Assembly: GCA_006176705.1 (NCBI GenBank)
Contig: QRFJ01000046.1
Location: 1,584,587-1,648,586, forward strand
DNA length: 64,000 nucleotides
Source: Cocos nucifera
Taxonomy: Eukaryota; Streptophyta; Magnoliopsida; Arecales; Arecaceae
Reading direction: 5' to 3'
The position numbers were made by a program, and so were the translations under genes. Every line of letters starts with the position of its first letter. Position 1 is the stretch's first letter. This document shows positions 1 through 9,805 of this stretch, one piece after another. The notes below the pieces were generated by a model. It searched no databases. It had not been told where the DNA came from and saw nothing but the letters and a program-made list of their open reading frames with translations.

Positions 1-87
1 AGGCAGTCTTTTGATGGTCAAGAAGTCCCATCTACCTCAGCTGGGCCTCTTCACCTTGACGAGTCTCTGTGGAGCTACTCAATTTAG
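1..87 (+). CDS. possible last coding exon of an upstream gene (partial)
   Basis: Frame 1 is open from the window edge to a TAG at 85-87. It gives 28 residues rich in Ser/Pro and ending in LWSYSI, the sort of low-complexity tail seen in plant transcription factors. The following bases (a GA-rich stretch, then AT-rich sequence with AATAAG near 185) would suit a 3' untranslated region. I do not recognise the family. The 28-codon open frame could be chance, since no splice site or start is visible in the window. Confidence 0.3.
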   Translation, partial: RQSFDGQEVPSTSAGPLHLDESLWSYSI

Positions 88-354
88 TTGAGAAGGAGGC
101 GCGGAGAGAGAGAGAGATTCTAGTATTCGCGTGTTTGCTTGTTTATAGATCGATGGCTTGTGTATACATTTTCTGAACATCCAATAAGATGATTGTAACA
201 GGATTGTAGTGTTTGGAGATTATTTCTTGGAATTTTCGTGTTTCAGGTACATATTTGCATTGTTCTGTCTATTTTGTTTTATGAAAAAAAAAATTATGAT
301 ACGAAAGATTCAGTTCTTTCTTTGAGCATCGCCCATGGATAATTAGATCAAATT

Positions 355-371
355 TCTCTCTCTCTCTCTCT
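355..371. repeat. (TC)n microsatellite
   Basis: Uninterrupted TC dinucleotide run. If the exon at 1-87 is real, this lies downstream of it. Confidence 0.85.
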
Positions 372-2372
372 TGTTTCTGCTTGATTGAGGATTATGAACT
401 TAATCATCTTTAAATCGACATCAATATATTTTAAAGATGAGAGCTCCATCTGGAGGGCCTCATTTTTAGCATGATGAAACGTGGGGCCCTACCAATCACA
501 TAAAAGAACCAATTCATACGTCACCCACAATTCCATGTTTTGTCCTCTGTTGAGCCAGTGGGGGCTCAATGATATGGGACTAATATCACATGGGGCACTA
601 AAATCATAGAGGCATCCCTGATCGTTCCACCCATCAACCTGTCTTTCTGTCAATCAGATGCTAGTGTGAATTTCTATATGCCACCGGTGTCAGTTAGGTC
701 ACCTACCCAAAATTCTTTCCTCATGAACAAAGCATCCAGGGGCAGTTGCAAGCTTGTAGACCTCTTGTTATAAAAATGATATCCAAATCTAAGATATCTT
801 CTTTTCTTTAATATGTTTCATATCTTTATAGACATCTCTGCTTCTCTGGCATTCTGTGTGCCTCGATGACAAATGGAAGGCAGGAGCCTGACCCATTATT
901 TTCTTTCCCATTCCCACTGTTTACGAACTAGATATGATTGTTTGGTACGTGCCCATTTGCCGTCCGTCCTTCAATTATTCTTGCAATTTCTACCGTGGTT
1001 TATTGCCTTCTTCGTGTAATGAAATCTTCAGTGTGACAAAAGCCTTAATTTTAGGGTCAGAAACAGTGTCTACATATATCTTTAGCCCTTCGAATAGGAC
1101 GCTGTTTTAGACTTGCACGACAAGGCCATCTCTTCCTCCACGGGGAACCATCCTTTTAGAGGAATGCTTGTCGTCCCCACTTTACGAGTGGTTAAGTCAT
1201 ATACATCAATGATGCGTGGGGCTAACCTTATTGTTATTGGTTGTTAGGCTAACCTTGGCTATGAAGTTGACAGCTTTAATATTCTTCGATAGGCGGTAGC
1301 ATGCCAAGCGCATCTCCAGTAAATAGATTAGGTTATCTGATAATAGACCGAGTTAACCTTAAAGTAACACTTGCTAACTGGCCAGTGACAAAATTTGGGA
1401 TCTTGTTTTCTGGGACAGGGCTAGGGGCCACCTTTGCAAGACACTGGAGGCCTGCAGGCCGAGTTAGGGAGGTGTCACGGGAAGAATTTACATCTCTTTC
1501 AGTGGAAATGTCCCAAAATCTCCACCTTAATTATTGGTTGAGACAAAATAGAGGATTCGAAAAATATCAGCCAAATTTATTCTCGATCTTGCTACTGGAA
1601 CTGAATAGAATGATGCCAAAAATATTGTAATAAAAAACCGGAAAAATCTGAAAATATCTTGTATTGCTCGTGCCGGCGGCGTCACGGGGGATTTGAGCCA
1701 TGGTGGTCCTCGAGATAAAATTGCATCTTCGATCAAATAATTTAAATCTTGATGACAGCAGGGAGTTCATGAATTAAATACGATGTTTGAATAAAAAATT
1801 ATATACGATATTGTAATTATGAGTTCTTGTACTTTTAATTAGCCTCTCCTTCAATTGCATAACTGTTCATCACTTGATGAATGCAGCATGCATGAGCTTA
1901 ACGTGTTATGCATGGTGAATATGATAATTTCTACTTGAGCTTCATTAAAGGATGTCAGAAAATACAAAATATTTAGGGAAAAGCTAAGAAACTTAAAATG
2001 AGATTTCATTGTCTTTGATGTAAAGTTAAATCTCAAAACAGGCACGATGATGCTAGAATTTTGAGATGGTAATTAATACAAACTAATTTATATTTCTTTT
2101 GTGGTGGAGGATGTGAAAAAATATAGGTTATAATAAAGTTCCTTTTTGTTGTTTAAAGTCATCTAGTGTGAAATGGGTTTCTTTTGCGCGCTGTCAGGGC
2201 ATGATTAGGCCCGCTAATGTCTCATGGCTCAGTTTTAGAACATGGAATTTTTTTTGTACTCCCACACTTTCTTTTTAAATGTTTCTTTTTTGTTTTTTGA
2301 AAAAAAAATGTTGTACTATTGCCCTGTCACTTTCTGGCTTAACAAGTCGATGGTCTTTGTATCTTTACATCG

Positions 2373-2400
2373 TTTTTTTTTTTTTTTTTTTTTTTTTTTT
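2373..2400. repeat. poly(T) tract, 28 bases
   Basis: Uninterrupted T run. It could be the reverse-strand poly(A) tail of a decayed retroposon, but no retroposon body is recognisable beside it. Confidence 0.85.
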
Positions 2401-2689
2401 ATCAAAAGAACAGAACTTCTGTGAGAATGACACATGTAGTCATCCGCAACCCAAATTGTTTGATATCCCTCCAACTTTGGCTTTATCCATGTGCTTGATA
2501 GCTAGAAGCGACTAGGGATTTGGACTGCACATTGCCTTAAATGCCCATGATTGATGGGTTCAGCATGTTGTTTGGAGATTGTAAATTTTGTTAAAAGGTT
2601 AAGCCAATTAGCTAGTTGCCATGCTGTGCACAGCCTACAGGAGAAATAAAGCCAAAAAAAAATTGTTAAGACCAACCTCTTGAGGGGTC

Positions 2690-3075
2690 GAAAGTGGCCC
2701 AGGTTCTATCATTTGGGTAGCAAATGGATCGATTAAATAATTTTTTTAAAAAGAATTTGATTAGATGTATTTTTAATTTATAAAAAAAAAATTAGATAAA
2801 ATGGATATGGGAGTTACGATCCATTCCCTATTAAATTTTAGTTCTTTTTTTATGTTTATTTTGACTATTCATTTATTTTTGGAGAGCTATTTCTATTCAA
2901 AATAGAAAAAAAAATTGATCATAATAATGAAATATGAATTTCAATGTTATTATAAATAGAGGCTATGTATATATCTCAATTTTGATTCCATCAATTATAT
3001 CAACAATTGATCATCAACAAATATATATATATAAATTTTATTACCATAATTTTTAATTTTTTATAATTTTTTAAA
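2690..3075. repeat. possible decayed LTR fragment
   Basis: The stretch ends in a pattern common at plant LTR promoters and leaders: TATAAATAGAGGC near 2952, then an AT-rich leader-like tract. No terminal TG/CA pair, primer binding site or target duplication could be assigned. An AT-rich stretch of similar flavour occurs near 56200-56420, which weakly favours a dispersed repeat. Uncertain. Confidence 0.2.
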
Positions 3076-6000
3076 AATTTTAAACCTGGTGGATCAAGAA
3101 AATTCTTTCTTTTCTCCAATTAGATCATGTCTATACTTTAATGGTGATAGTAGTGGTTCATGGAAGGGCTTAGAATACTTCGGATCATTAAAATGTATAT
3201 ATATATATATATTAAGAGAGATGGCTTGATAGGATACCTGGTATATATTATACGAGGCCTCAAAAGAGCTCCGACAACCCATGTCATAGCATAAAACTTC
3301 ATTTTTAGGTCACAAAATATGACTGTCCTAAAATATCTTAGGATACTATGGATGTTAAGGAGACTTGACATCTCAAAAATAGATAAATAAATAAATAAAA
3401 ACTAATACACTATACAAAACATAATTGTGGATTCGATGGGGACTCTTCAAGTCTACTTGCACTCTCCTATATCTATCATGCATCATAACAGCAATATATG
3501 GTAATCTAAACTAATTGTGAGAAGAATAACAAGCTATTGTATGCGTAGGTGTGTGTATATATATACACAAAGCAAAGCGTTATGTTATAAAGATGGTTGT
3601 CACAACGGTGTTGTTCTACTGGCTTGGTAGTTTGGATGATATATCTCCAGTGAAGATCTCTCCATATCGGCTAACATGCAACGAGTATGCCTTCTTTCCC
3701 TCAACTGCACCGGCCGACATGTAATGCGTCGGCTCACTTTCTCCTCCACCAAACTATATGTAATGCACGTCAATCTATCGTACCCATAGATCTCTATATG
3801 GTAGCGTTAAGAGACATTCTTATTGGAGATGGGAGAAATTATTGGTTGGATCACATCTTCGGACTGATTTCGATGATCGATCCAATCGCAAAAAAGCGAC
3901 ATACACAAAGATAAATACACACACAAAAAAAAATATATAATATATTTATACTGCACATGTTGCTTCATGGTTAGATTGGTTCACACTAGATTCAACTAAA
4001 AATTTCTATGGGGGCAAATGTCTTGGACCACCATAAATTTTCTACATGATCGACATGTGGTCGTGAAAGCATCTACATGCTAGACCGGACGTGGACATCC
4101 CATCTCGGATCAGAAAAAAAGATAAAAAATATTCTTTCATATGAGTGCAAACCCAAAGCTTGTATCGAAATAAATAAGCAAAAATAACTCCTTTTGAGGC
4201 ACGTGCCGTGGCTAATCAGTATTTCATATTTTAATAAGGTGATTTGTTAAATAAAGTAACGATGGAGGAGTCTAAAATGATTCCTTGTTAAAGTATTGAT
4301 GATTAAGGAATTCTAGGTGATTCCTTATCTTAGTGAGTAGATGCTTAATAAGAATATTCTTCTTCTTCCATCAAGTAGAATATTCTCCTTCAATTTAATA
4401 TTAGCTAGTGGATAAGGTAGATTGTAACAAAAAAAAAGAAACATTTAAAACCATTATCCTTTGAAATGGATTATGGCCCTTGCACATTGCGATTCCATCT
4501 TTTAGAAATTTCCCTTTTGCTTATACCTATGATTGATGATTCCAAAACTTGCAAGCATAAGGACGGTAGGAAGCAATAGTATATGGCAAATAGGAAAATG
4601 AGAATTATAAAAAAAATTGGAAGCTAGAAAACAAAGTGGACAAGCCAAAACTATTGGGAAACATGATACAATCGCTAAAAAATCAGATCGGAATTGCCAA
4701 GATAATAGTTTACACTTAAAGCTATTCCTTTTAGCACTTGTAGTCCATCAAAATGAACAAATTATAGCTGGTTCTCTATTTCTTGTCACAATTTTAGTCG
4801 CATTTCATCTTCTAGAGAAATATTTCAAATTTATTCCAAAATTTCAATTCCATACAAAAAACTTCCGATGTTCTCCACATAACCCCTTACAAACTTCCTT
4901 GTCGGTATTTAAATCCCTTAAATCTTCATATGCATATTATCTCTATAACTTTGATCATTCGTATATACAACCTCTAATTTGAGTTTTAATTATCTACTTT
5001 AATTTGGGTAATTCAAAGGTTTAATAATCCAAATTACATCTTTGCCTTTTGATCATATTGTGGTTGAAATAGTTAGAATTTTTTTGCTCCATGGTTGAGT
5101 GAATAAGAACTACGTTTTATTTTTTTTTTGGTTGAAGAGAAAAAAGAGGAAATTTCCACCTCAACCTTTTCAGGAGTTAAATGAAAAGGGAAGGTTTCCT
5201 TCAAATTCTCTTGTATACTTACTACTTTTTATTGTTTTTCTTAATGTTTGCAAATGAAAAAAAATGCAAATAATAGATAAATGCACAATGTTCATGGATG
5301 AATCTTTTAAGGTTGATGAAAGATTATGATTAGTCAATAGGTCAGAGCCTGACCTCAGCTGAAATGAACTCAGAAAGACAAGTCGAGAACTCCTTAGTCT
5401 GGTGCTTGATATTTTTTAGCTTATTGTAAATGTTAATTCTAAGAGTGAACTGACGGTGCCTCATGGTTACAGTCCTTTCCGTGAGGATTTGAGTTAGAGT
5501 TGGAGGCAGTGCATGTCCAAGTAGTTGAACTTGGATAATTTAATTTAACTTGAATAAGCTTCCTTCAATAAAAAAAGGAAAAAAAAAAAAACTCAAGTGG
5601 GTTTGCTCTTCTTTCTTTATTTAGACTTTAATTTCTCGAGCTAGCCCAAGGATCTAATTTACACATCTAAACCAAGTATCTTCTTGATTGGATCGCAAGC
5701 CGATTGGGCCAAATAGGATAAAGTCTATATTAAAAAAAATAAATAAAATAAAAGAGGCGTGTTTATAGATTCCGACGCATTTAAAGGAATTCATATTTTC
5801 AAACATTGATCCAAGTGCAAGCCTTGTCTGATTCCTTTTTCCCCAATAAATTTGCACGCATGTTCACACAGCCTTGATACCAGCCCTCCTATAGAGGGGT
5901 ATACAAGCGACTTCACCACAATTAAAGCACATGCAAGCAAGTCGTAGTGGAGAAATTGTACAAGCTTTTCTTTTCCCCCACAAGTCGTACAAGCTTTTTT

Positions 6001-6113
6001 TTTTTTTTTTTTTTTTTGTGGATAAAGATGCGAGCTTTCGACCAGTGGAAGAAGCTCATGGTCAAGCTCGCCCAAGCTTGACTCCCCTCTTCTCTTTTGC
6101 TTCCATTAATATC

Positions 6114-7247
6114 TTAATGCTTGAAGATTGGATCAACAAAGATTGGGTGCTTGATCCGAAAACTCTGACTTCCTACAGGTTTCATCGCATCGGCCGGCTG
6201 AAATTTAACCACGTCAGCGGGGCAGTCGCTGCCATTGGTGTTGAAAAGATCGTCGATCGGACCAAATTGGGACTCATCAAATAGTTGAGAATCTAGGATG
6301 CAGTCTGGCTCCAAGAGATGAGCAAAAGAGCATGATCTTGGAAATTTCTCCTCCAAATCGTTGCTTGTTATAATTTTCATATGAGGCGTCTCTTGGACAA
6401 AAGAATCCTCTTGCCTATCATCTGTAATCCTCTTTGACTGCTTCTTTTGATGGATCCTACAGAGTACCCATTCTTCCACCTATGAAATGTGAATGCCAAG
6501 TTAGTATAACTAGAAAACAAGAGGAACATATAAAAAGGTTAATGACAATAAAAAAGTGTCTTCTACCTAGTACTTACTTTCGCGGATTTGTTAGGCTTCA
6601 GAGCTCCATTAGTTGGCTGGCCTAGCCGGTATTCATGCATGATCCACCCAGTCTTGGACCCATTAGGTGCCCTTCCCCTATAGAACACGAGAGCCTTCTT
6701 CACCCCTACGTGCCTGGAGTTGCTATAGATGGCCTTATCCGTGCCTGTGGCCTTCCAATACCCTGATGCTGTGGTCCGGTTAGGCCGTCCGCCATTTGGG
6801 TATTTAAGGTCACGAGGGCTGAAGAAATACCACTCTCCCTCGCTTACGAACGACTTCCCTATAATAATAATATAAACGGGGGTCCTTAGTGCGATTGTAG
6901 GCTATATATTTACATACATAAGGCAAGATTTACAGCAAAATAAAAATAAGGAACAGAATGATGCTTCAAAACAATATTATGATCGAAATCAAATATTAAA
7001 GTTATTTACAAATTTATTTTTTGGATCATGAACTAGTTTGGGATCAAAACTTAGTCGAGTTGAAGTAGTTGCATGAGTTGATAGGAAACTAACCTGGTAA
7101 TTCCCATGGATCGAACTTACATATGTTAACCTCTGGAATGATTGAAACCAAGCGTCGCATGGACATGGCATGGTTTCGAAGATAGTAGATGATGAGCTCC
7201 TCATCGGTTGGATGAAACCGGAAGCCAGGGGGGAGCTCAAAATTCAT
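6114..7247 (-). CDS. NAP-like: NAC-domain transcription factor, NAP (NAC029) type
   Basis: Three exons on the minus strand: 7247-7094, 6858-6578 and 6479-6114. Introns are GT-AG and 235 and 98 bp long, phase 1 then phase 0; the stop is TAA at 6116-6114. The product is 266 residues, normal for the family. The N-terminal NAC domain (residues about 5-155) shows all five subdomains: LPPGFRFHPTDEEL, then YYLRN, FDPWELP, EWYFFSPRD, SGYWKATGTDK, VGVKKALVFY, WIMHEYRL and EWVLCRIHQKK. NAC proteins bind DNA as dimers through this beta-sheet domain in the nucleus. The sequence around EELIIYYLRN and VSIIPEV resembles the Arabidopsis NAP/NAC029 clade, known for driving leaf senescence and responding to ABA. 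The C-terminal activation region is short (about 110 residues), acidic and not conserved. The family call is firm; the clade is from remembered similarity, not alignment. Confidence 0.9.
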
Positions 7248-7337
7248 CTCTCTCTCCACCTTAGGCTAGATGAGAAGGGTGGGCAATAAAAGAGGTGGCC
7301 GGGTGTTTGAAACGTTGGCCATGGGGAATCCAGTCTG

Positions 7338-7343
7338 TTTATA
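7338..7343 (-). promoter_or_regulatory. TATA box of the NAC gene
   Basis: TATAAA on the minus strand (reading CTATAAACAG), 91 bases upstream of the NAC start codon at 7247. That leaves a 5' untranslated region of roughly 60 bases, reasonable for a plant gene. Confidence 0.5.
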
Positions 7344-7643
7344 GTTGCTAATTTCGTCCTATAGCGAGCATTAGTCTATTGAAATCGTGTGAGGACTTCC
7401 CACTTTGGAGATTGGATTTACTCGTGATCCTAGATTGTCCATGGCTGGGTTCCTTTTTGGCTCCCCACCTCAAACAGAAAACAGCCATCCCCCACAATCA
7501 GAGACGCATCACGTACTCATTCTGCTCTAAACCTTCCAGCCACAACAGCCATCTTTATGTGAGAGAAACTGTTCCGTGGATTAACCTATACAGCTTGGGA
7601 ATCAGGATCTTCCTAAGATTCCTGAAGACTAAACCGAGGGTTG

Positions 7644-7651
7644 ACACGTGT
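7644..7651. promoter_or_regulatory. G-box/ABRE-like site upstream of NAC gene
   Basis: Palindrome ACACGTGT about 400 bases upstream of the NAC start. A CCACGTCA core at about 7719-7726 is near by. G-box elements bind bZIP and bHLH factors, and paired ABRE-type sites are typical of ABA-responsive promoters, which would suit a NAP-type gene. Function is inferred from motif and position only. Confidence 0.35.
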
Positions 7652-7744
7652 TCATGCTGATGGTGCGAGATCTGGATGAATATGGGATCGGGGGATGAAC
7701 ATGGGTGGTTCTTATCCGACCACGTCACGGGCCAGGTGCTCATT

Positions 7745-7779
7745 GGTGCGATCGAGCCAATTGATGCGATCGAGCCGCC
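7745..7779. repeat. 17-18 bp tandem duplication in NAC upstream region
   Basis: The motif TGCGATCGAGCC occurs twice, about 17-18 bases apart, around 7745-7779. Each copy holds the palindrome CGATCG. It lies some 500 bases upstream of the NAC start. No known role. Confidence 0.5.
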
Positions 7780-8328
7780 GGCTTAATTGACCTCCCGTAG
7801 AGGCAAGACATTGGGTGGAGCCTTTTGTTTAATCCCCTCCCTGTGAAATCATTACGTAGAAAGATTAGCAACGTGTCGACCATAAGCGTTGAATGAAAGA
7901 GGTCGGTATCATGTAATTTGGGCCGGGTTTCGCTAATGCCTGCCCATAGTTTAGGTTGGGTGCTAATTAAAAAAGAAAAAAGAAAAAAGAAAAAAAACAT
8001 TGTGTAATAATTTTGGAAGATAAAACAAAAGAAGTGATTAGAAAAAAGATAGTTACTGTATGAAGTTTACTAAATGCCAGATGTAGAGACGTATGATAGG
8101 TCAATCTAAACATAATGAACTGTCCTGTAAGAATACCATTTGTTATCAAGATATCATCCACTTGCGAACCATCAAGTATTGCCTTTGTTCGCTTACTCTT
8201 CACCCTACAAAGCAATTTTAGTTGAAGTTAAGAAATGCTAACTTGATATCTAAGTCAAGATTGGCTTTGGATTGAGAACTTGATAAATTTACTCAACCTA
8301 AAAATCTTATTGAATTAGCTAGGGAGAG

Positions 8329-8657
8329 ATGGAGAATGGGGAGAAGGGGTTCTTGGCATCGAGGATTGCTCACCGAAGCTCTAATGAAAATGATGGCAAT
8401 GGCGGTTCTTTTTCTAGAAAGGAGGGCATCTATGCTGCTCCAATAGACTTCTTGGCTTTCAGGGCTTCTCAACGAAGCTCTGGTGTTGGCGATGGTGGTG
8501 ATCCTCTTTCTGTGAGGGGAAATCGTGATTGTTCGATGGGTTTGCAGCATCAAGAGCATCTCAATGAAGATCTGGTGAGGGTAACGATGATGATTCTTTC
8601 ATGATAAAGGGACATCATGATGTTTTGTAAAATTTCTTGATGTTAAGAAATTCTCAG
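8329..8657 (+). pseudogene. LINE-A ORF1, N-terminal part with ~95-bp repeats
   Basis: Open from an ATG at 8329 (MENGEKGFLASR...) to a stop at 8602-8604. It is made of degenerate units of about 91-100 bp. Each has a core resembling CTCA(A/C)CGAAGCTCTGGTG, at about 8373, 8473 and 8564. A fourth core is cut by the downstream LTR insertion and continues at 19920 as CGAAGTTCTTG. The encoded repeat is Ser/Gly/Asp-rich (ASRIAHRSS, FRASQRSS), probably a disordered N-terminal region of the RNA-binding ORF1 protein. Continuity of the repeat across 8657/19920 is independent proof of the insertion point. Confidence 0.65.
8653..8657. repeat. target site duplication CTCAG, left copy
   Basis: CTCAG directly precedes the TGTTGG terminus of the LTR at 8658. 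The identical CTCAG follows the CCAACA terminus at 19914. Five bases is the normal duplication length for Ty3/gypsy integrases. Confidence 0.95.
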
Positions 8658-8912
8658 TGTTGGTGCAGAATTTGATTGACGTCAGATCGAGCTGAAGTGG
8701 AGGAGGACGAAATCGTCGTCGGTGACCTGCAAAATAAAGTTTCATTCGAAGTCAGTGGTGGTAGCTCCGACAGAATCCTCCGACAATCAAGTCAGCTCTT
8801 CTGACCAACAGAAATGGAGTGCTCAGGAAAGATAAGTGAGCTTAGAAAAAACATATATGGAGGATCCTTTTTTTTAGGTGGAGCTTATAGTGGATTGATG
8901 GTGATAGCTACA

Positions 8913-9150
8913 GCCATTTGGTAGCGGGCCGCTCGAGGCCACATAGGATTCGGTATGGAGAGAGAGAGGCATCATCAGACTGATAGTGACGGCCATGTCG
9001 TCCGATCATGAACCGCATGGGGCTTGTTATAGAGAGAGCAGTGCCGTCAGACTGGTAGTGGCGGCCATGTTGTCCGATGGTGGGCCACATGGGGTTTGTT
9101 ATGGAGAGAGCGGTATCATTAGACTGGTAGTGGCGGTTACATTGTCTGGT
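8913..9150 (-). repeat. 72-bp tandem repeats in U3 of element 1 (left LTR)
   Basis: Units starting GGCCATGT(C/T)GTCCGAT at 8991 and 9063 are exactly 72 bp apart, with a diverged unit before and a partial one after. In element orientation the array ends just upstream of the TATA position. The right LTR has the matching array at about 18993-19225. Confidence 0.8.
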
Positions 9151-9175
9151 GGAAGCATGCGTTCGTGATCTAACT

Positions 9176-9545
9176 GCAAAAGTAATCTGAAATGAGGTCG
9201 GCTCCTGTAGGAACCCAGTTGTAGGAGCAATCTGGAAGGAGGTCAGCTCTCGGAGGAGTCCGACTGCAGGAGTGATCCGAAAAGAGTTCAGCTCCTGGAG
9301 GAATTCGACTATAGGAGCGATCCGAAAGAAGATCGGCTCTCGAAGGAGTTCGACTGCAGGAGCGATCCAGAAGGAGTTCGGCTCCTGGAGAAATCCGACT
9401 GCAGGAGCAATCCGAAAGAAGTTTAGCTCCTGAAAGAATCCGACTACAGAAGAAATCCAGAAGAGTTCGGCTTTTGAAGGAGTTCAAACTACAAGAGCGA
9501 TCCGGAAGAAGTTCGGTTCTAGGAGGTGTCCGAACTATAGGAGCA
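9176..9545 (-). repeat. 45-bp tandem repeats in element 1 left LTR
   Basis: The core GCAGGAGCGATCCGAAAGGA recurs at 9221, 9266, 9311, 9356 and 9401, a constant 45-bp step, with further diverged copies on both sides. Because 45 is a multiple of three, one minus-strand frame stays open (9170-9487); that ORF is an artefact of the repeat. Confidence 0.85.
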
Positions 9546-9750
9546 ATCTGAAAGAAGTTCGGCTAAAGGGGCTCGACTGCTGAGGAGTTTGGCCGGCCAA
9601 AGATATTCAGCTGGGACTTGACCACTAGGGAGCTCGACCGACTGAAGAAGTTTGGCTAAGGCTCATCCACTGAGGCTCTTTCGTGACTACCGATTGCATT
9701 AGGTTGAGCATCAGATTGGACTTCGATGGGAGCAAGGTTTATTCCCAATA

Positions 9751-9766
9751 ATAGTCCTCCCACTTT
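9751..9766 (-). other. polypurine tract of element 1
   Basis: The minus strand reads AAAGTGGGAGGACTAT directly before the 3' LTR. A purine run ending beside the LTR is the plus-strand DNA priming site of LTR retrotransposons. Confidence 0.8.
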
Positions 9767-9805
9767 CGAGTTTGAAATTTAAAGGAAGGGAGTATCAAAA
9801 TAGGT

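Larger units (their letters stand above)
88..6113. other. intergenic, no gene recognised
   Basis: About 6 kb of AT-rich sequence with only short chance ORFs. It holds simple repeats: (TC)n at 355-371, a 28-T run at 2373-2400, short (TA)n near 3018-3033 and 3198-3213, and a T run near 5998-6016. The stretch 2690-3075 looks like a decayed LTR or similar repeat. The last part, about 5700-6113, is probably the 3' untranslated region and flank of the minus-strand NAC gene. Confidence 0.5.
8658..9750 (-). repeat. element 1, 3' LTR (left)
   Basis: Starts TGTTGGTGCAG. The inner end is CCCAATA, where the right LTR has CCCAACA, so the terminal CA has decayed. It contains a 72-bp array (about 8913-9150) and a 45-bp array (about 9176-9545). 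The TATA box seen in the other LTR has become a T run near 8869-8876. Confidence 0.92.

Noticed and set aside
5440..5590. possible second SINE ending in an A-rich tract
   Set aside because: Box A and box B could not be placed convincingly and no target duplication was found.
8068..8075. TACTAAAT as proof of the LINE-A 5' end
   Set aside because: It matches the 8 bases after the poly(A) tail, but an 8-bp AT-rich match is weak; kept only as a tentative boundary.
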